64,000 nucleotides of DNA from Rhodanobacter sp. DHG33 (GTDB lineage Bacteria; Pseudomonadota; Gammaproteobacteria; Xanthomonadales; Rhodanobacteraceae): NCBI RefSeq assembly GCF_014843005.1, contig NZ_JACYXM010000003.1, positions 248,001-312,000 of the forward strand, given 5' to 3'. The notes under the pieces were generated by a model. It was not told where the DNA came from and made no database searches. It saw only the letters and a program-made list of their open reading frames with translations. Shown here piece after piece: positions 1-8,447 of this stretch. Within the stretch, counting starts at the first letter, position 1, and every line of letters begins with the position of its first letter. The translations under genes and the position numbers were made by a program.

Positions 1-1
1 C

Positions 2-259
2 GACTACGCCACGATCCCCACCAGGCTGACCGGTCTGACGGACGATCCCTATCGCACGCTCGCCGCGCGGGTGCGCATGGCCGGCGGCTGCGCCAAGGAC
101 GCAGTGCCGTACGCGGAATTCCTGTGGGCCGATTTCTACCGTCGCCGCCTGAAATTGCCGGGTGGCAAGATCAGTGCAAAGACGATGCAGCAGGCCCTGC
201 TGCTCGCGCACAGCCACGACACGGCCTACCTGCCGGGCTGGAGTGGCACGATCGAATGA
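2..259 (+). CDS. ParB-like nuclease family protein, C-terminal part (5' end outside window)
   Basis: The frame is open from the window edge and ends at a TGA at 257-259, giving about 85 C-terminal residues. The motifs LWADFYRRR and AYLPGW, preceded by a GLTDDPYRTLA-type stretch, are the hallmark tail of the putative ParB-like nuclease family (ParBc_2). Members are stand-alone proteins, not the segregation ParB. The molecular role is not established; a nuclease function is inferred from the fold only. The stop overlaps the start of the SulP gene by 3 bases within an ATGA, so the two are probably co-transcribed and translationally coupled. Confidence 0.75.
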   Translation, partial: DYATIPTRLTGLTDDPYRTLAARVRMAGGCAKDAVPYAEFLWADFYRRRLKLPGGKISAKTMQQALLLAHSHDTAYLPGWSGTIE

Positions 260-1914
260 GCGCGACACCGGCCGCCGCCGCCACGCCGGGAGCCAACCGC
301 GCTGCCGACGTGCTGGCCGGCCTGTCGATCGCCGGCCTGCTGCTGCCCGAGGCGGTGGCGTACTCGGGCATCGCCGGCCTGCCGCCGCAGGCCGGCGTGA
401 TCGCCTTGTTCGTCGGCCTGGTCTGCTACGGGCTGCTCGGTCGCAGCCGCTACGCGATTGTCTCCGCCACCTCGTCTTCGGCGGCGGTACTGGCTGCGGG
501 CACCCTGGCGCTGGCCGGCCCCGGCGCGGTTTCGCGCGCGGCGGTGGCAGCGACCCTGGTGCTGCTCACCGGTGGCTGTTTCCTGATGGCGGGCGCAGCG
601 CGGCTGGGCGGGTTGTCGCAGCTGATCGCGCGGCCGGTGCTGCGCGGATTCACCTTCGGCCTGGCATGCGTCATCGCGCTGAAGCAGCTGCCTAATCTGC
701 TCGGATTGCCGGGCCTGCACGGCGATTTCGTGCCGCTGCTGCTGGCGACCTTGCTGCAGTTGATCGACCGCGTCCAGATGGCCACGGCGGGCGCTGGCGT
801 GGTCGCACTGTTGCTGCTGTTCCTGTGCGAACGCGTGCGGCGATTGCCCGGCAGTCTGCTGGTGATCGTGCTGGGTGTGGCCGCTTCGGGCTGGCTGGCG
901 GCGCATGGCGTGGCACTGACCGGCGCGATCAATCTCGCGCCAACGTGGGGCTGGCCGACGTGGCCGACAGGCAACCAGTGGCTGCCCAGCATCGAGCTGG
1001 CCGCGGCGCTGCTGCTGGTGCTGTATGCGGAATCGTACGGTGCGATCCGCGCGTTCGCGCTGAAGCACGGCGATGCGGTGGACGCGAACCGCGACCTGCT
1101 GGTGATCGGCCTGGCGAATGCGCTCTCCGGCCTGTTGCACGGCATGCCGCTGGGAGCGGGTTATTCCGGCACCTCGGCCAACGAAGCCGCGGGTGCGCGT
1201 TCGCGGTTGGCGGGGCTGATCGCGGCCGCGGCGCTGCTGCTGATGGTGCTGTTGCTGTTGCGCTGGATTGAGCGTATTCCCGAGCCGGCGCTGGCGGCCA
1301 TCGTGATCCATGCGGTGAGCAAGTCGTGGCGGCTGTCGGTGTTCAGGCCGTACCTGCAGTGGCGGCGCGACCGCCTGGTGGCGCTGGCCGCGGTGGTTGC
1401 CGTGCTGGCGCTGGGCATCCTCGATGGCTTGCTGGTGGCCATCGCCTTCAGCCTGGCGATGCTGCTGCGCCAGCTCGCTACGCCACGGCTCAGCGTGCTG
1501 GGCCAGTTGCCTGGCAGCCACGATTTCGTAGGCATCGCCGAGCATCCGTCCGCGCAGCCGCCCATAGGCATGCTGATCCTGCGGCCGGAGGAGCCGCTGT
1601 TCTTCGCCAACGCGGAATCGACTCTGGCGCTGGCACGGCAGCAGGTCGCAGGCCACCCCGATGCACGGGTGGTGGTGCTCAGCCTGGAGGAATCGCCCGA
1701 CCTGGACAGCACCGCGCTGGAGGCACTGGCCGATTTCGCCGCATGGCTGGGGGCGCGCGGCATCGCGTTGCGGGTGGCGCGGCTCAAGGATACGGTGCAC
1801 GATCTGCTGCTGCGTGCGGCGCTGCCCCAGCTTCCGCCGCAGGCACTTGATTACTGGAGCGTGGAGGACGCAGTCGCCTCCATGCGGCAACCGAACGGGA
1901 CATCCACGCAGTGA
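256..1914 (+). CDS. SulP family inorganic anion transporter with STAS domain
   Basis: This is a 552-residue inner-membrane protein with about 10-12 hydrophobic segments, followed by a cytoplasmic STAS domain in roughly the last 120 residues. The early segment LLLPEAVAYSGIAGLPPQAG is the typical SulP signature, and LDSTALEAL is the STAS core. Relatives carry sulfate, bicarbonate or other anions; the substrate cannot be read from sequence. The start at 256 was chosen because it forms ATGA with the preceding stop and leads straight into the conserved N-terminus. A longer in-frame extension upstream only overlaps the ParB-like gene. The stop overlaps the GTG of the next gene. Confidence 0.9.
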   Translation: MSATPAAAATPGANRAADVLAGLSIAGLLLPEAVAYSGIAGLPPQAGVIALFVGLVCYGLLGRSRYAIVSATSSSAAVLAAGTLALAGPGAVSRAAVAATLVLLTGGCFLMAGAARLGGLSQLIARPVLRGFTFGLACVIALKQLPNLLGLPGLHGDFVPLLLATLLQLIDRVQMATAGAGVVALLLLFLCERVRRLPGSLLVIVLGVAASGWLAAHGVALTGAINLAPTWGWPTWPTGNQWLPSIELAAALLLVLYAESYGAIRAFALKHGDAVDANRDLLVIGLANALSGLLHGMPLGAGYSGTSANEAAGARSRLAGLIAAAALLLMVLLLLRWIERIPEPALAAIVIHAVSKSWRLSVFRPYLQWRRDRLVALAAVVAVLALGILDGLLVAIAFSLAMLLRQLATPRLSVLGQLPGSHDFVGIAEHPSAQPPIGMLILRPEEPLFFANAESTLALARQQVAGHPDARVVVLSLEESPDLDSTALEALADFAAWLGARGIALRVARLKDTVHDLLLRAALPQLPPQALDYWSVEDAVASMRQPNGTSTQ

Positions 1915-3707
1915 AGAAAATCGTTACGAGCATGCATTGGTTGGTGCTGGGCCTGGCATTGGCCGCGCCGACATGGGCAGCGCAGCAGGACGCCGATGCG
2001 CGCTTCAAGCAGATCTACACCGACGAGTGGGCATGGCGCACCGGCCAGTCCGGCATCAGCACCTCGGGCGAAGCGCAGCCCAACAACGGCAACCTCGACA
2101 GCGTGGACGCCGCCAGCCAGCAGCAGCGCCTCGATTACTGGCAGCACGTGCTCAAGCAGCTCGACGGTATCGACACCATCCAGCTCTCGCCGGAAAACCG
2201 CGAGAACTATGCGGTGTACCGCGAGCAGATCCGCAACTTCGTCGCCGACCAGAAGTTCATGAACTGGCAGATGCCGTTCAACAGCGACTCGGCGTTCTGG
2301 AGCGACATCGGCGACGACCTGGGCAGCGACCGCCTGCGCACCTTGGACGACTACCGGCGCTACCTCGACCGCCTCGGCCAGATTCCGCACTATTTCCAGC
2401 AGCAGATCGACAACATGCGGCTGGGCCTCAAGCGCGGCTTCAGCGTGCCGCGCGAGGTGCTTGCGGGCCGCGACAAGTCCATCGCGGCGGTGGCCGACCT
2501 CACGGATCCCACCACCAGCAGCTTCTACGCGCCGTTCGAGCAGATGCCCGCGAGCATTCCCGACGACCAGGCGCAGGCGCTGCGCGGCGAAGCGCTGCAG
2601 CGCATCCGCGACCAGGTGATCCCAGCCTACGCCAACCTGCTGAAGTTCTTCGACGACGAATACGTGCCGCAGGCGCGCACCACGCTGGCCGCCGAAGCGC
2701 TGCCGAACGGCAAGGCGTTCTACCGCCAGCAGATCCGCGAATACACCACGCTCGATCTGTCGCCCGACCAGATCCACCAGATCGGCCTGGACCAGGTGGC
2801 GAAGATCCACGCGCAGATGCTGGACGTGATGAAGCAGACCGGCTTCAAGGGCAGCTTCGCCGATTTCCTCAACTACCTGCGCACCGATCCGCAGTTCTAC
2901 GCCAAGACGCCGCAGGAGCTGCTGGACAAGACCGCCTGGGTGGCGAAGGAAGTGGACGGCAAGATGTCGCGCTTCTTCGGCCACCTGCCGCGCGAGCGGT
3001 TCACCATCGTGCCGGTGCCGGCCGATATCGCGCCGTACTACACCTCCGGCCGCGGCGGCGCGGGTGCGTACCTGGTCAACACCTACGACCTGAAGTCGCG
3101 TGCGCTGTACAACATGCCGGCGCTGACCCTGCACGAAAGCTACCCCGGTCACTCGCTGCAGCTGGAACTGGCCGAGGAGCAGCACAGCTTCCCCGCCTTC
3201 CGCCGCGACAGCTACATCTCCGCCTACGGCGAGGGCTGGGGCCTGTATTCCGAATACCTCGGCAACGAGATGGGCATCTACCAGACGCCCTATCAGCAGT
3301 TCGGCTACCTCACCTACCAGATGTGGCGCGCCTGCCGCCTGGTGGTCGACACCGGCATCCACCACCTTGGTTGGACACGCCAGCAGGCCATCGACTACCT
3401 CACCGGCAACACCGCGCTCAGCCCGCTGGAAATCGCCAACGAAGTCGATCGTTACATCAGCTGGCCCGGTCAGGCCGACAGTTACGAGCTGGGCTACCTC
3501 ACCATCCTGCGGCTGCGGGCCAAGGCGGAGAAGGCGCTGGGCGACAAGTTCGACATCCGCGCCTTCCACGACACCGTGCTTTCCGCCGGTTCGGTGCCGC
3601 TGCCGGTGCTGGAACAGCGCATCGACAAGTTCATCCAGGACGGCGGCCCGGAGCCGGATTTCGGTTGCGATTGCGCCAAAGGCAAAAGCACGTCGGGTGC
3701 TTCCTGA
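1911..3707 (+). CDS. DUF885 family secreted putative metallopeptidase
   Basis: The product has 598 residues with an N-terminal signal peptide (hydrophobic stretch about residues 8-24, ending AAPTWAAQ). The HESYPGH motif near residue 405 and the downstream AYGEGWGLYSEY segment are the zinc-site signatures of DUF885 proteins, which resemble thermolysin-like and carboxypeptidase folds. A periplasmic peptidase role is a family-level inference; no substrate is known. Translation starts at GTG in a GTGA overlap with the SulP stop, indicating coupling. The end reads GCDCAKGKSTSGAS, with two Cys three residues apart. Confidence 0.88.
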   Translation: MKKIVTSMHWLVLGLALAAPTWAAQQDADARFKQIYTDEWAWRTGQSGISTSGEAQPNNGNLDSVDAASQQQRLDYWQHVLKQLDGIDTIQLSPENRENYAVYREQIRNFVADQKFMNWQMPFNSDSAFWSDIGDDLGSDRLRTLDDYRRYLDRLGQIPHYFQQQIDNMRLGLKRGFSVPREVLAGRDKSIAAVADLTDPTTSSFYAPFEQMPASIPDDQAQALRGEALQRIRDQVIPAYANLLKFFDDEYVPQARTTLAAEALPNGKAFYRQQIREYTTLDLSPDQIHQIGLDQVAKIHAQMLDVMKQTGFKGSFADFLNYLRTDPQFYAKTPQELLDKTAWVAKEVDGKMSRFFGHLPRERFTIVPVPADIAPYYTSGRGGAGAYLVNTYDLKSRALYNMPALTLHESYPGHSLQLELAEEQHSFPAFRRDSYISAYGEGWGLYSEYLGNEMGIYQTPYQQFGYLTYQMWRACRLVVDTGIHHLGWTRQQAIDYLTGNTALSPLEIANEVDRYISWPGQADSYELGYLTILRLRAKAEKALGDKFDIRAFHDTVLSAGSVPLPVLEQRIDKFIQDGGPEPDFGCDCAKGKSTSGAS

Positions 3708-3742
3708 ACCCGATACGGGCCGTTTTGGACGTTTCTGCCATT

Positions 3743-3764
3743 TTGCAGTAAATTGCACATGTGC
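3743..3764 (+). promoter_or_regulatory. putative autoregulatory operator of the Xre-RES pair
   Basis: A perfect 10-base palindrome GCACATGTGC lies at 3755-3764. It is preceded by two TTGCA words spaced exactly 10 bases apart (3743-3747 and 3753-3757). This block sits 20-40 bases upstream of the antitoxin start, where promoter -10 elements would lie. Xre/MbcA/ParS antitoxins normally repress their own operon by binding palindromes like this. Function is inferred from position and symmetry. Confidence 0.5.
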
Positions 3765-3784
3765 TTCACATGGAGAGTTTCGAC

Positions 3785-4198
3785 ATGAACGCACATGCCG
3801 GCCACATCGCCGAAGCCGCATCGCGTTACCTCCCTGCTGACGCGGCATGGGGGGCGCCAGCGCTGCGCAGCTTTTTCCGCCTTGCCGAGCACTGGGATCT
3901 GCGGGTCGCCGAACAGCGCAAGCTGCTCGGCGATCCACCCGAGTCCACGTTCTACAAGTGGAAGCGCGAGCAGACCGGTGGCCTCGGTCGCGACACCTTG
4001 GAGCGCATCAGCTACCTGCTCGGCATCTGGAAGGCGCTGCAGATCCTCTTCCCCGACCCGGCACAGGCCGACGCCTGGCTGCGCAAGCCGAATACGGCGT
4101 CGTTGTTCGGCGGCCACTCGGCGCTGGAGCGCATGCTGTCGGGCAACGTGGCCGATTTGTTCGTGGTGCGCCAGTACCTGGATGCACAGCGCGGCTGA
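3785..4198 (+). CDS. MbcA/ParS/Xre-type antitoxin (DUF2384)
   Basis: This 137-residue protein has an Xre-like N-terminal half and a C-terminal DUF2384 (antitoxin Xre/MbcA/ParS toxin-binding) domain. The TFYKWKREQ helix and the LGIWKALQILFPDPAQADAW stretch with LFGGHSALERML are typical. It neutralises the RES toxin encoded next and should bind DNA. The start at 3785 was chosen over an in-frame ATG eight codons upstream because GGAG (3772-3775) lies at a normal distance before it. It leads an apparent three-gene unit with the RES toxin and an SGNH hydrolase. Confidence 0.88.
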   Translation: MNAHAGHIAEAASRYLPADAAWGAPALRSFFRLAEHWDLRVAEQRKLLGDPPESTFYKWKREQTGGLGRDTLERISYLLGIWKALQILFPDPAQADAWLRKPNTASLFGGHSALERMLSGNVADLFVVRQYLDAQRG

Positions 4199-4278
4199 CG
4201 CGGCGCCAGTCGCGTTCCGCGAGACCGCTTGCCGCCACGCTCGTTTCCCCACCCGCAGGAACGACACGGACCACCGCG

Positions 4279-4983
4279 ATGCCCGCCGATCTGCCTCCCG
4301 TCCGCCGCATCCGCTGGAGCCATGCGTATCGCATCGTGCCCAGTCGTTTTCCGCCGGTGGGCGTGTACGACCGCATTGCCGATCCGGCCGACCTCGACGC
4401 GGTGTTCGCCATCGAGGCGCTGACCAATCCGCGCCTGCGCGAAGAGGCGGGCGTGCTGAAGCTGGTGCCGAAGGAGCACCGCATCAGTGGCCCGGGTTCG
4501 ACGCCTGTAATGGCGGCGTTCACGCATCTGAATCCGGAAGGCAGCCGCTTTTCCGACGGGACCTGGGGCGTGTTCTACGCCGCGCACAGCGTGGCCACGG
4601 CAGTGGAAGAGACGGTCTACCACCGCGAACGCTTCCTCGCGGCCACCCATGAACCGGCCTGCGAAATCCAGATGCGCTGCTATCGCACGCGCATCGACAG
4701 CCGCCTGCACGACATCCGCGGCGGTTGGAAGAAGGAGCACGATGCGGACGTCTATACGGCCAGTGTCAGACTCGCGCGCATGCTGCGCGACGCCGATTCC
4801 AACGGCATCGTCTACGACAGCGTGCGCGACCGTGGCGGCGAATGCGTTGCCGCGTTCCAACCCGACGTGGTGGCGCCCTGCGTGCAGGCGCAACATTTGA
4901 TCTATCGTTGGGACGGCACGCGCATCGCGCAGGTGCTGGAAGTGTCGGAACTCGCACGAAACATTCCACGGGAGACACGATGA
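4279..4983 (+). CDS. RES domain toxin (NAD+ phosphorylase / ADP-ribosyltransferase-like)
   Basis: The 234-residue product has a RES domain across its length. It contains an early YRIVPSRFPP segment with the conserved Arg, a GTWGVFYAAHSVATAVEET block carrying the conserved Tyr and Glu, and NGIVYDSVR near the C-terminus. RES toxins deplete NAD+ (MbcT, Res) or ADP-ribosylate PRPP synthetase (ParT); which chemistry applies here cannot be told. The gap to the antitoxin stop is 80 bases, longer than usual for such pairs, and no better upstream ATG is visible. The stop overlaps the next start in ATGA. Confidence 0.87.
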   Translation: MPADLPPVRRIRWSHAYRIVPSRFPPVGVYDRIADPADLDAVFAIEALTNPRLREEAGVLKLVPKEHRISGPGSTPVMAAFTHLNPEGSRFSDGTWGVFYAAHSVATAVEETVYHRERFLAATHEPACEIQMRCYRTRIDSRLHDIRGGWKKEHDADVYTASVRLARMLRDADSNGIVYDSVRDRGGECVAAFQPDVVAPCVQAQHLIYRWDGTRIAQVLEVSELARNIPRETR

Positions 4984-5648
4984 AACGCTGGCTGATCCTG
5001 CTGTTCGCCCTGCTACCGCTGTGCGCTTTCGCGCGCACGACCAACGATCACACGCAGTGGAATGCCGATATCGCGGCATTCGAGCAGGCTGACCGCGCCC
5101 AGCCGCCACCAGCCGGCGCAGTACTGTTCATCGGCAGTTCGTCGATCCGCTTCTGGAAGACGCTGGCGAGCGATTTCCCCGAAGTGCCGACGATCGACCG
5201 CGGTTTCGGTGGTTCGGAGATTGCCGACAGCACGTTCTTCGCCGATCGCATTGTGGCGCCGTACCACCCGCGCGCCATCGTGATGTACGCGGGTGACAAC
5301 GACATCGAGGCGGGCAACAGCCCGCAGCAGGTGCGCGACGATTTCGCGGCCTTCGTGCGCAAGGCACGCGTGGTCGACCCCAATGTGCCCATCGCTTTCA
5401 TCGCGATCAAGCCCAGCATGGCGCGCAAGGCTCTGCTGCCGAAGATCCGCGAGGCGAACGCCCTGGTGCGCGATTACGCAGCCACGCAGAAGCAGGTGGC
5501 CTACCTGGACATCTTCACGCCGATGCTGGGTCCGGACGGCCAGCCGCAAGCCAAATGGTTCATCCAGGATGGGCTGCACATGAATCGCAGTGGCTACGAG
5601 TTGTGGATAGGCATCGTGCGGCCGTGGGTGGATGCACACGGGCATTGA
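4980..5648 (+). CDS. secreted SGNH/GDSL-type hydrolase
   Basis: The product has 222 residues. A signal peptide (KRWLILLFALLPLCAFA) is followed by an SGNH esterase fold. Block I is FIGSSSIRFW with the catalytic Ser, block II GFGGS supplies Gly, block III is GDND with Asn, and block V DGLHMN has the Asp-His pair. The substrate is unknown; relatives deacetylate carbohydrates or lipids. The start overlaps the RES toxin stop by four bases (ATGA). Coupled translation with a toxin is unusual for a housekeeping esterase, and its role with the toxin-antitoxin pair is unclear. Confidence 0.88.
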   Translation: MKRWLILLFALLPLCAFARTTNDHTQWNADIAAFEQADRAQPPPAGAVLFIGSSSIRFWKTLASDFPEVPTIDRGFGGSEIADSTFFADRIVAPYHPRAIVMYAGDNDIEAGNSPQQVRDDFAAFVRKARVVDPNVPIAFIAIKPSMARKALLPKIREANALVRDYAATQKQVAYLDIFTPMLGPDGQPQAKWFIQDGLHMNRSGYELWIGIVRPWVDAHGH

Positions 5649-5759
5649 TGCCGGGCTCGCATGAGATTTGACCGTGTTTTAGCGAGCTCTGCATTCGACC
5701 CAAGACCGATATTGCGAAATCATTCCATGATGGCGGGCAGCGTGGATACAGAGCACCGA

Positions 5760-6344
5760 ATGGAAGGCGACTGTCGCATCAAGGTAGTCCATCGGCGAAC
5801 ACCGGAGTCGGCGAAGATGGTGGCCAACGTCAAACGGGCGGCGCAGATCACCGCCGTGCTCAACCGCTTGACGTTCAACGACGCCGACGAAGTCCGCGCC
5901 GTGTTCAGCGAACTCACGGGCCAGACGGTGGACGAGAGCTTCATGCTCATCCCGCCTTTCTACACGGCCGGCGGCGACGAAATTCGCGTCGGCCGGAATG
6001 TCTTCGTGAATCAGAACTGCACCTTCTATGACCTCGGCGGTATTCACATCGGGGACGACGTGATGATCGGACCGAATGTCAGCATCATCACGGTAGGCCA
6101 TCCGCTGGCCCCGTCGCAGCGCAGATCCGTCACGGTCGGAAAGCGCATCGTGATCGAGCGAAACGTGTGGGTCGCGGCTGGCGCAATCATCATCGGCGGG
6201 GTGGCGGTGGGCGAGAACTCGGTCGTGGCCGCTGGTTCCGTCGTCACCAAGGACGTGCCGCCGAATAGCTTCGTGGCAGGAAATCCGGCGCGCTTCATCC
6301 GTTCGGTCAGCGATGAGGCGCCTCTCGAGGGTGGTGCTGAGTGA
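5760..6344 (+). CDS. sugar O-acetyltransferase (LacA/Maa/NodL family, left-handed beta-helix)
   Basis: This is a hexapeptide-repeat acyltransferase of about 194 residues. It shows the family order FYTAGGDEIRVGRNVFVNQN, HIGDDVMIGPNVSI, GHPLAP with the catalytic His, then VTKDVPPNSFVAGNPARFIR. It transfers acetyl from acetyl-CoA to a sugar or glycoside; the natural acceptor is unknown. The frame is open further upstream (alternative starts at 5661 and 5727). The start at 5760 was chosen because it gives the usual distance to the first conserved helix, but its ribosome site is weak, so the start is uncertain. Confidence 0.8.
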   Translation: MEGDCRIKVVHRRTPESAKMVANVKRAAQITAVLNRLTFNDADEVRAVFSELTGQTVDESFMLIPPFYTAGGDEIRVGRNVFVNQNCTFYDLGGIHIGDDVMIGPNVSIITVGHPLAPSQRRSVTVGKRIVIERNVWVAAGAIIIGGVAVGENSVVAAGSVVTKDVPPNSFVAGNPARFIRSVSDEAPLEGGAE

Positions 6345-6411
6345 AGCGCCTGCTTTCGACCGATAGCGGGCTTCACCTGTCGCCGGGATAGGCGCGCAGC
6401 ATCGGCTGCGC

Positions 6412-7299
6412 TCACGCGATGCGTAGACTGCCGTTCATGAGCGCTTCTTGCGCGTTGCGCTCCCCCAGCGTCCATGCGTCGAGCACCGTGGCGCGCACCG
6501 TGCAGTCGAGCATGCCCACAGGTACCCGTGTGCCGGGTTGCCAGTAGTTGCGCCCGTTGACGCGGAACAGGGAAGGCAACTTCGGATAGTGGCGGGTCAA
6601 TAGCACGAGCGTTCGCGCTTTCTCGCTGTCGCTTTGCGGCGGCAGCGGCGCATTGTCGATGTAGCCGCCGTCGAAGGCGTATTCGCCATCGATGCATCGC
6701 GCAGGGATGAAAGGGAGTGCGGCGCCTGCAGCGGCCAGCAATGCGTGGGCGTCGCCGAGGCTGCTGCAATCGTGCAGCGCGCGGAATTCCTGTCGCAGGC
6801 CGAGCCGGCGCGGCAGCCCTGGATGCAATGGCCCGCGCAGGAACTTGTCCGCAAGGTAGGCCAGCGTAGCGACTCCAATGGAGCCGCGCAGTCCCAACCA
6901 GCGCGCCGGCCGGGTGATCGCCACCTGCAGACGATGCCTCGACTGCCGCAGCGCCTGGAAATGCTCGGCATCGACGAAACTGGCCAGCCATGCCGGATAG
7001 ATGCGGCGATGCGCATAGTGCAGTCGCCCGCGCAACAGGCCGCGCCATTCGAACATGCGGACCTGCCCGGCATACAGGCGCTGGCAGCTCGCCAGCGCAG
7101 CTTGCGGCCCGGCGGTGAGGAAGGCGGCGGCCACGGCGGCGCCACCGCTGGTACCCACGAGTTGCGTGGGCAATCGCCAGTGCTGCGCCAACAGGTGCGA
7201 GATCGCGCCTGCCTGCCACCAGCAACGGTTGCCGCCGCCGGCGAAGATCAGGGTGTCGATGGAGGCAAGGTCGAGGCAGGCGAGCGATTCGACGAGCAT
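6412..7299 (-). CDS. patatin-like phospholipase
   Basis: The 295-residue protein carries the patatin catalytic signature. GGGNR is the oxyanion loop near residue 22, GTSGG is the nucleophile elbow with the active Ser, and FDGGYIDN contains the DGG/A motif with the catalytic Asp. The family hydrolyses acyl chains of phospholipids. No signal peptide is visible, so it is probably cytosolic or membrane-associated. The start at 7299 places the GGGNR motif at its usual distance; the open frame upstream runs into the phhA terminator and has no family similarity. It lies downstream of phhA on the same strand. Confidence 0.87.
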   Translation of the reverse strand: MLVESLACLDLASIDTLIFAGGGNRCWWQAGAISHLLAQHWRLPTQLVGTSGGAAVAAAFLTAGPQAALASCQRLYAGQVRMFEWRGLLRGRLHYAHRRIYPAWLASFVDAEHFQALRQSRHRLQVAITRPARWLGLRGSIGVATLAYLADKFLRGPLHPGLPRRLGLRQEFRALHDCSSLGDAHALLAAAGAALPFIPARCIDGEYAFDGGYIDNAPLPPQSDSEKARTLVLLTRHYPKLPSLFRVNGRNYWQPGTRVPVGMLDCTVRATVLDAWTLGERNAQEALMNGSLRIA

Positions 7300-7372
7300 G
7301 GCTTCCCTGCATGGCGGGTGGGCAAGTCCATCGCATGGAGGCATCGCCGATCCGATGCAAGGCCGCGACACG

Positions 7373-7395
7373 AAAAAGCCGGCACAGGGCCGGCT
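7373..7395 (-). terminator. Rho-independent terminator of phhA
   Basis: On the minus strand the sequence reads a 7-base stem AGCCGGC, a 5-base loop, GCCGGCT, then TTTTT. The perfect stem and U-run lie 26 bases after the phhA stop and before the patatin start, separating the two genes. Confidence 0.85.
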
Positions 7396-7420
7396 CGATC
7401 CGCGTGCGTGCAAATGCAGC

Positions 7421-8314
7421 TCAGGTATCCGCGCCGGTGGCGAACCCCTCGCGCGTGCCGCGATTGAAGACGCGGTCGCCGTCCAGTACGTCGGCGGCCG
7501 CATGCGCGGACTCGGCCTTGAGCTTCGCGTAGATCGGCGTGAAGTCGGGATGGGTGGCTTCGAACAGCTGCTCGAAGCTGTCGATCACGAAGTAGGTCTG
7601 CTGGTAGGTGTCGATGCGGTAGCGCGTACTCATCACGCGCTCCAGGCCGAAGCCGATGCGGTTCGGCGCCGGCGAGTCGAGGCAGTAGATGGATTCGCCC
7701 TTGGAGCTGACGATGCCGGCGCCGTAGATGCGCATGCCTTCGTCGGTATGGATCAGGCCGAATTCCACCGTGTACCAGTACAGGCGCGTGAGGTTCATCA
7801 GCGCTTCGGGACCGATCGCGAATGCCTTCATGCCGCCGCGGCCATAGGCCTGCATGTAGTCGGCGAACACCGGGTTGAGCAGCAAGGGCACGTGGCCGAA
7901 CAGGTCGTGGAACAGGTCGGGCTCGCTGAGGTAGTCGAGCTGATCAGGCTTGCGGATCCACCAGCTCACCGGAAAGCGGCGGTTGGCGAGATGATCGAAG
8001 AACACCTCGTCCGGCAGCAGGCCTTCCACCGCCACCAGCTCCCAGCCGGTGGCCTCGGCCAGCACCTTGTTGAGCTCGGAAAACTTCGGGATGCCGCCGT
8101 CGCCCAGGCCGAAGCGCTCCACGCCGGCAAGGAACTCCTTGCAGGCACGCCCGGGCAGCAGCTCGCGCTGGCGCTTGTACAGGGTGTCCCACACCTCGTG
8201 GTCGGTGCGCGTGTAGTTGTCCCAGGGCTGCTCCACCACGCCGGTGGCGTAGACCGGGATGTAGCCGCGGTCGGTCTGCTGGTGTTCGACCTTGCGGGGA
8301 GTGGTGTTTTCCAT
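7421..8314 (-). CDS. phhA: phenylalanine 4-monooxygenase
   Basis: This 297-residue bacterial pterin-dependent aromatic amino acid hydroxylase converts phenylalanine to tyrosine. The iron ligands are visible as His136 and His141 in HDLFGHVP and Glu184 in YWYTVEFGL. The start at 8314 (MENTTPRK) gives the normal bacterial length; the frame continues upstream only into the regulatory region. No strong ribosome site is seen. The gene is divergent from an Lrp/AsnC-family regulator, with symmetric sites between them, and ends in a clear terminator. Expression is probably controlled by aromatic amino acid levels through that neighbour. Confidence 0.95.
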   Translation of the reverse strand: MENTTPRKVEHQQTDRGYIPVYATGVVEQPWDNYTRTDHEVWDTLYKRQRELLPGRACKEFLAGVERFGLGDGGIPKFSELNKVLAEATGWELVAVEGLLPDEVFFDHLANRRFPVSWWIRKPDQLDYLSEPDLFHDLFGHVPLLLNPVFADYMQAYGRGGMKAFAIGPEALMNLTRLYWYTVEFGLIHTDEGMRIYGAGIVSSKGESIYCLDSPAPNRIGFGLERVMSTRYRIDTYQQTYFVIDSFEQLFEATHPDFTPIYAKLKAESAHAAADVLDGDRVFNRGTREGFATGADT

Positions 8315-8374
8315 GGTGGCCGACCGGGTGGGATGGTTAACAAAAGCATACGGCGAAGCCGCTGCATGAAACTT

Positions 8375-8418
8375 GCAATATTGCGTACCATGGGTCAATG
8401 GACGCAATATTCATGCGT
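8375..8418. promoter_or_regulatory. putative Lrp-family binding sites between phhA and its regulator
   Basis: The perfect palindrome GCAATATTGC lies at 8375-8384. The same GCAATATT word recurs at 8404-8411 inside an inverted repeat with ACGCA (8402-8406) and TGCGT (8414-8418) arms. The two copies are 29 bases apart. AT-rich symmetric sites repeated on about the same helix face are what Lrp/AsnC octamers bind. The assignment is inferred from layout. Confidence 0.5.
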
Positions 8419-8447
8419 TCGATAGTGAATATGTCGAGGTATCGTGC

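Noticed and set aside
1851-3938. Minus-strand open frame of 695 codons opposite the DUF885 gene.
   Set aside because: The plus strand has the signal peptide and zinc motif; the antisense translation has neither.
6341-6376. GTGAAGC/GCTTCAC inverted repeat over the end of the acetyltransferase gene.
   Set aside because: Arms of only 7 bases around a 22-base loop and no T-run on either strand.
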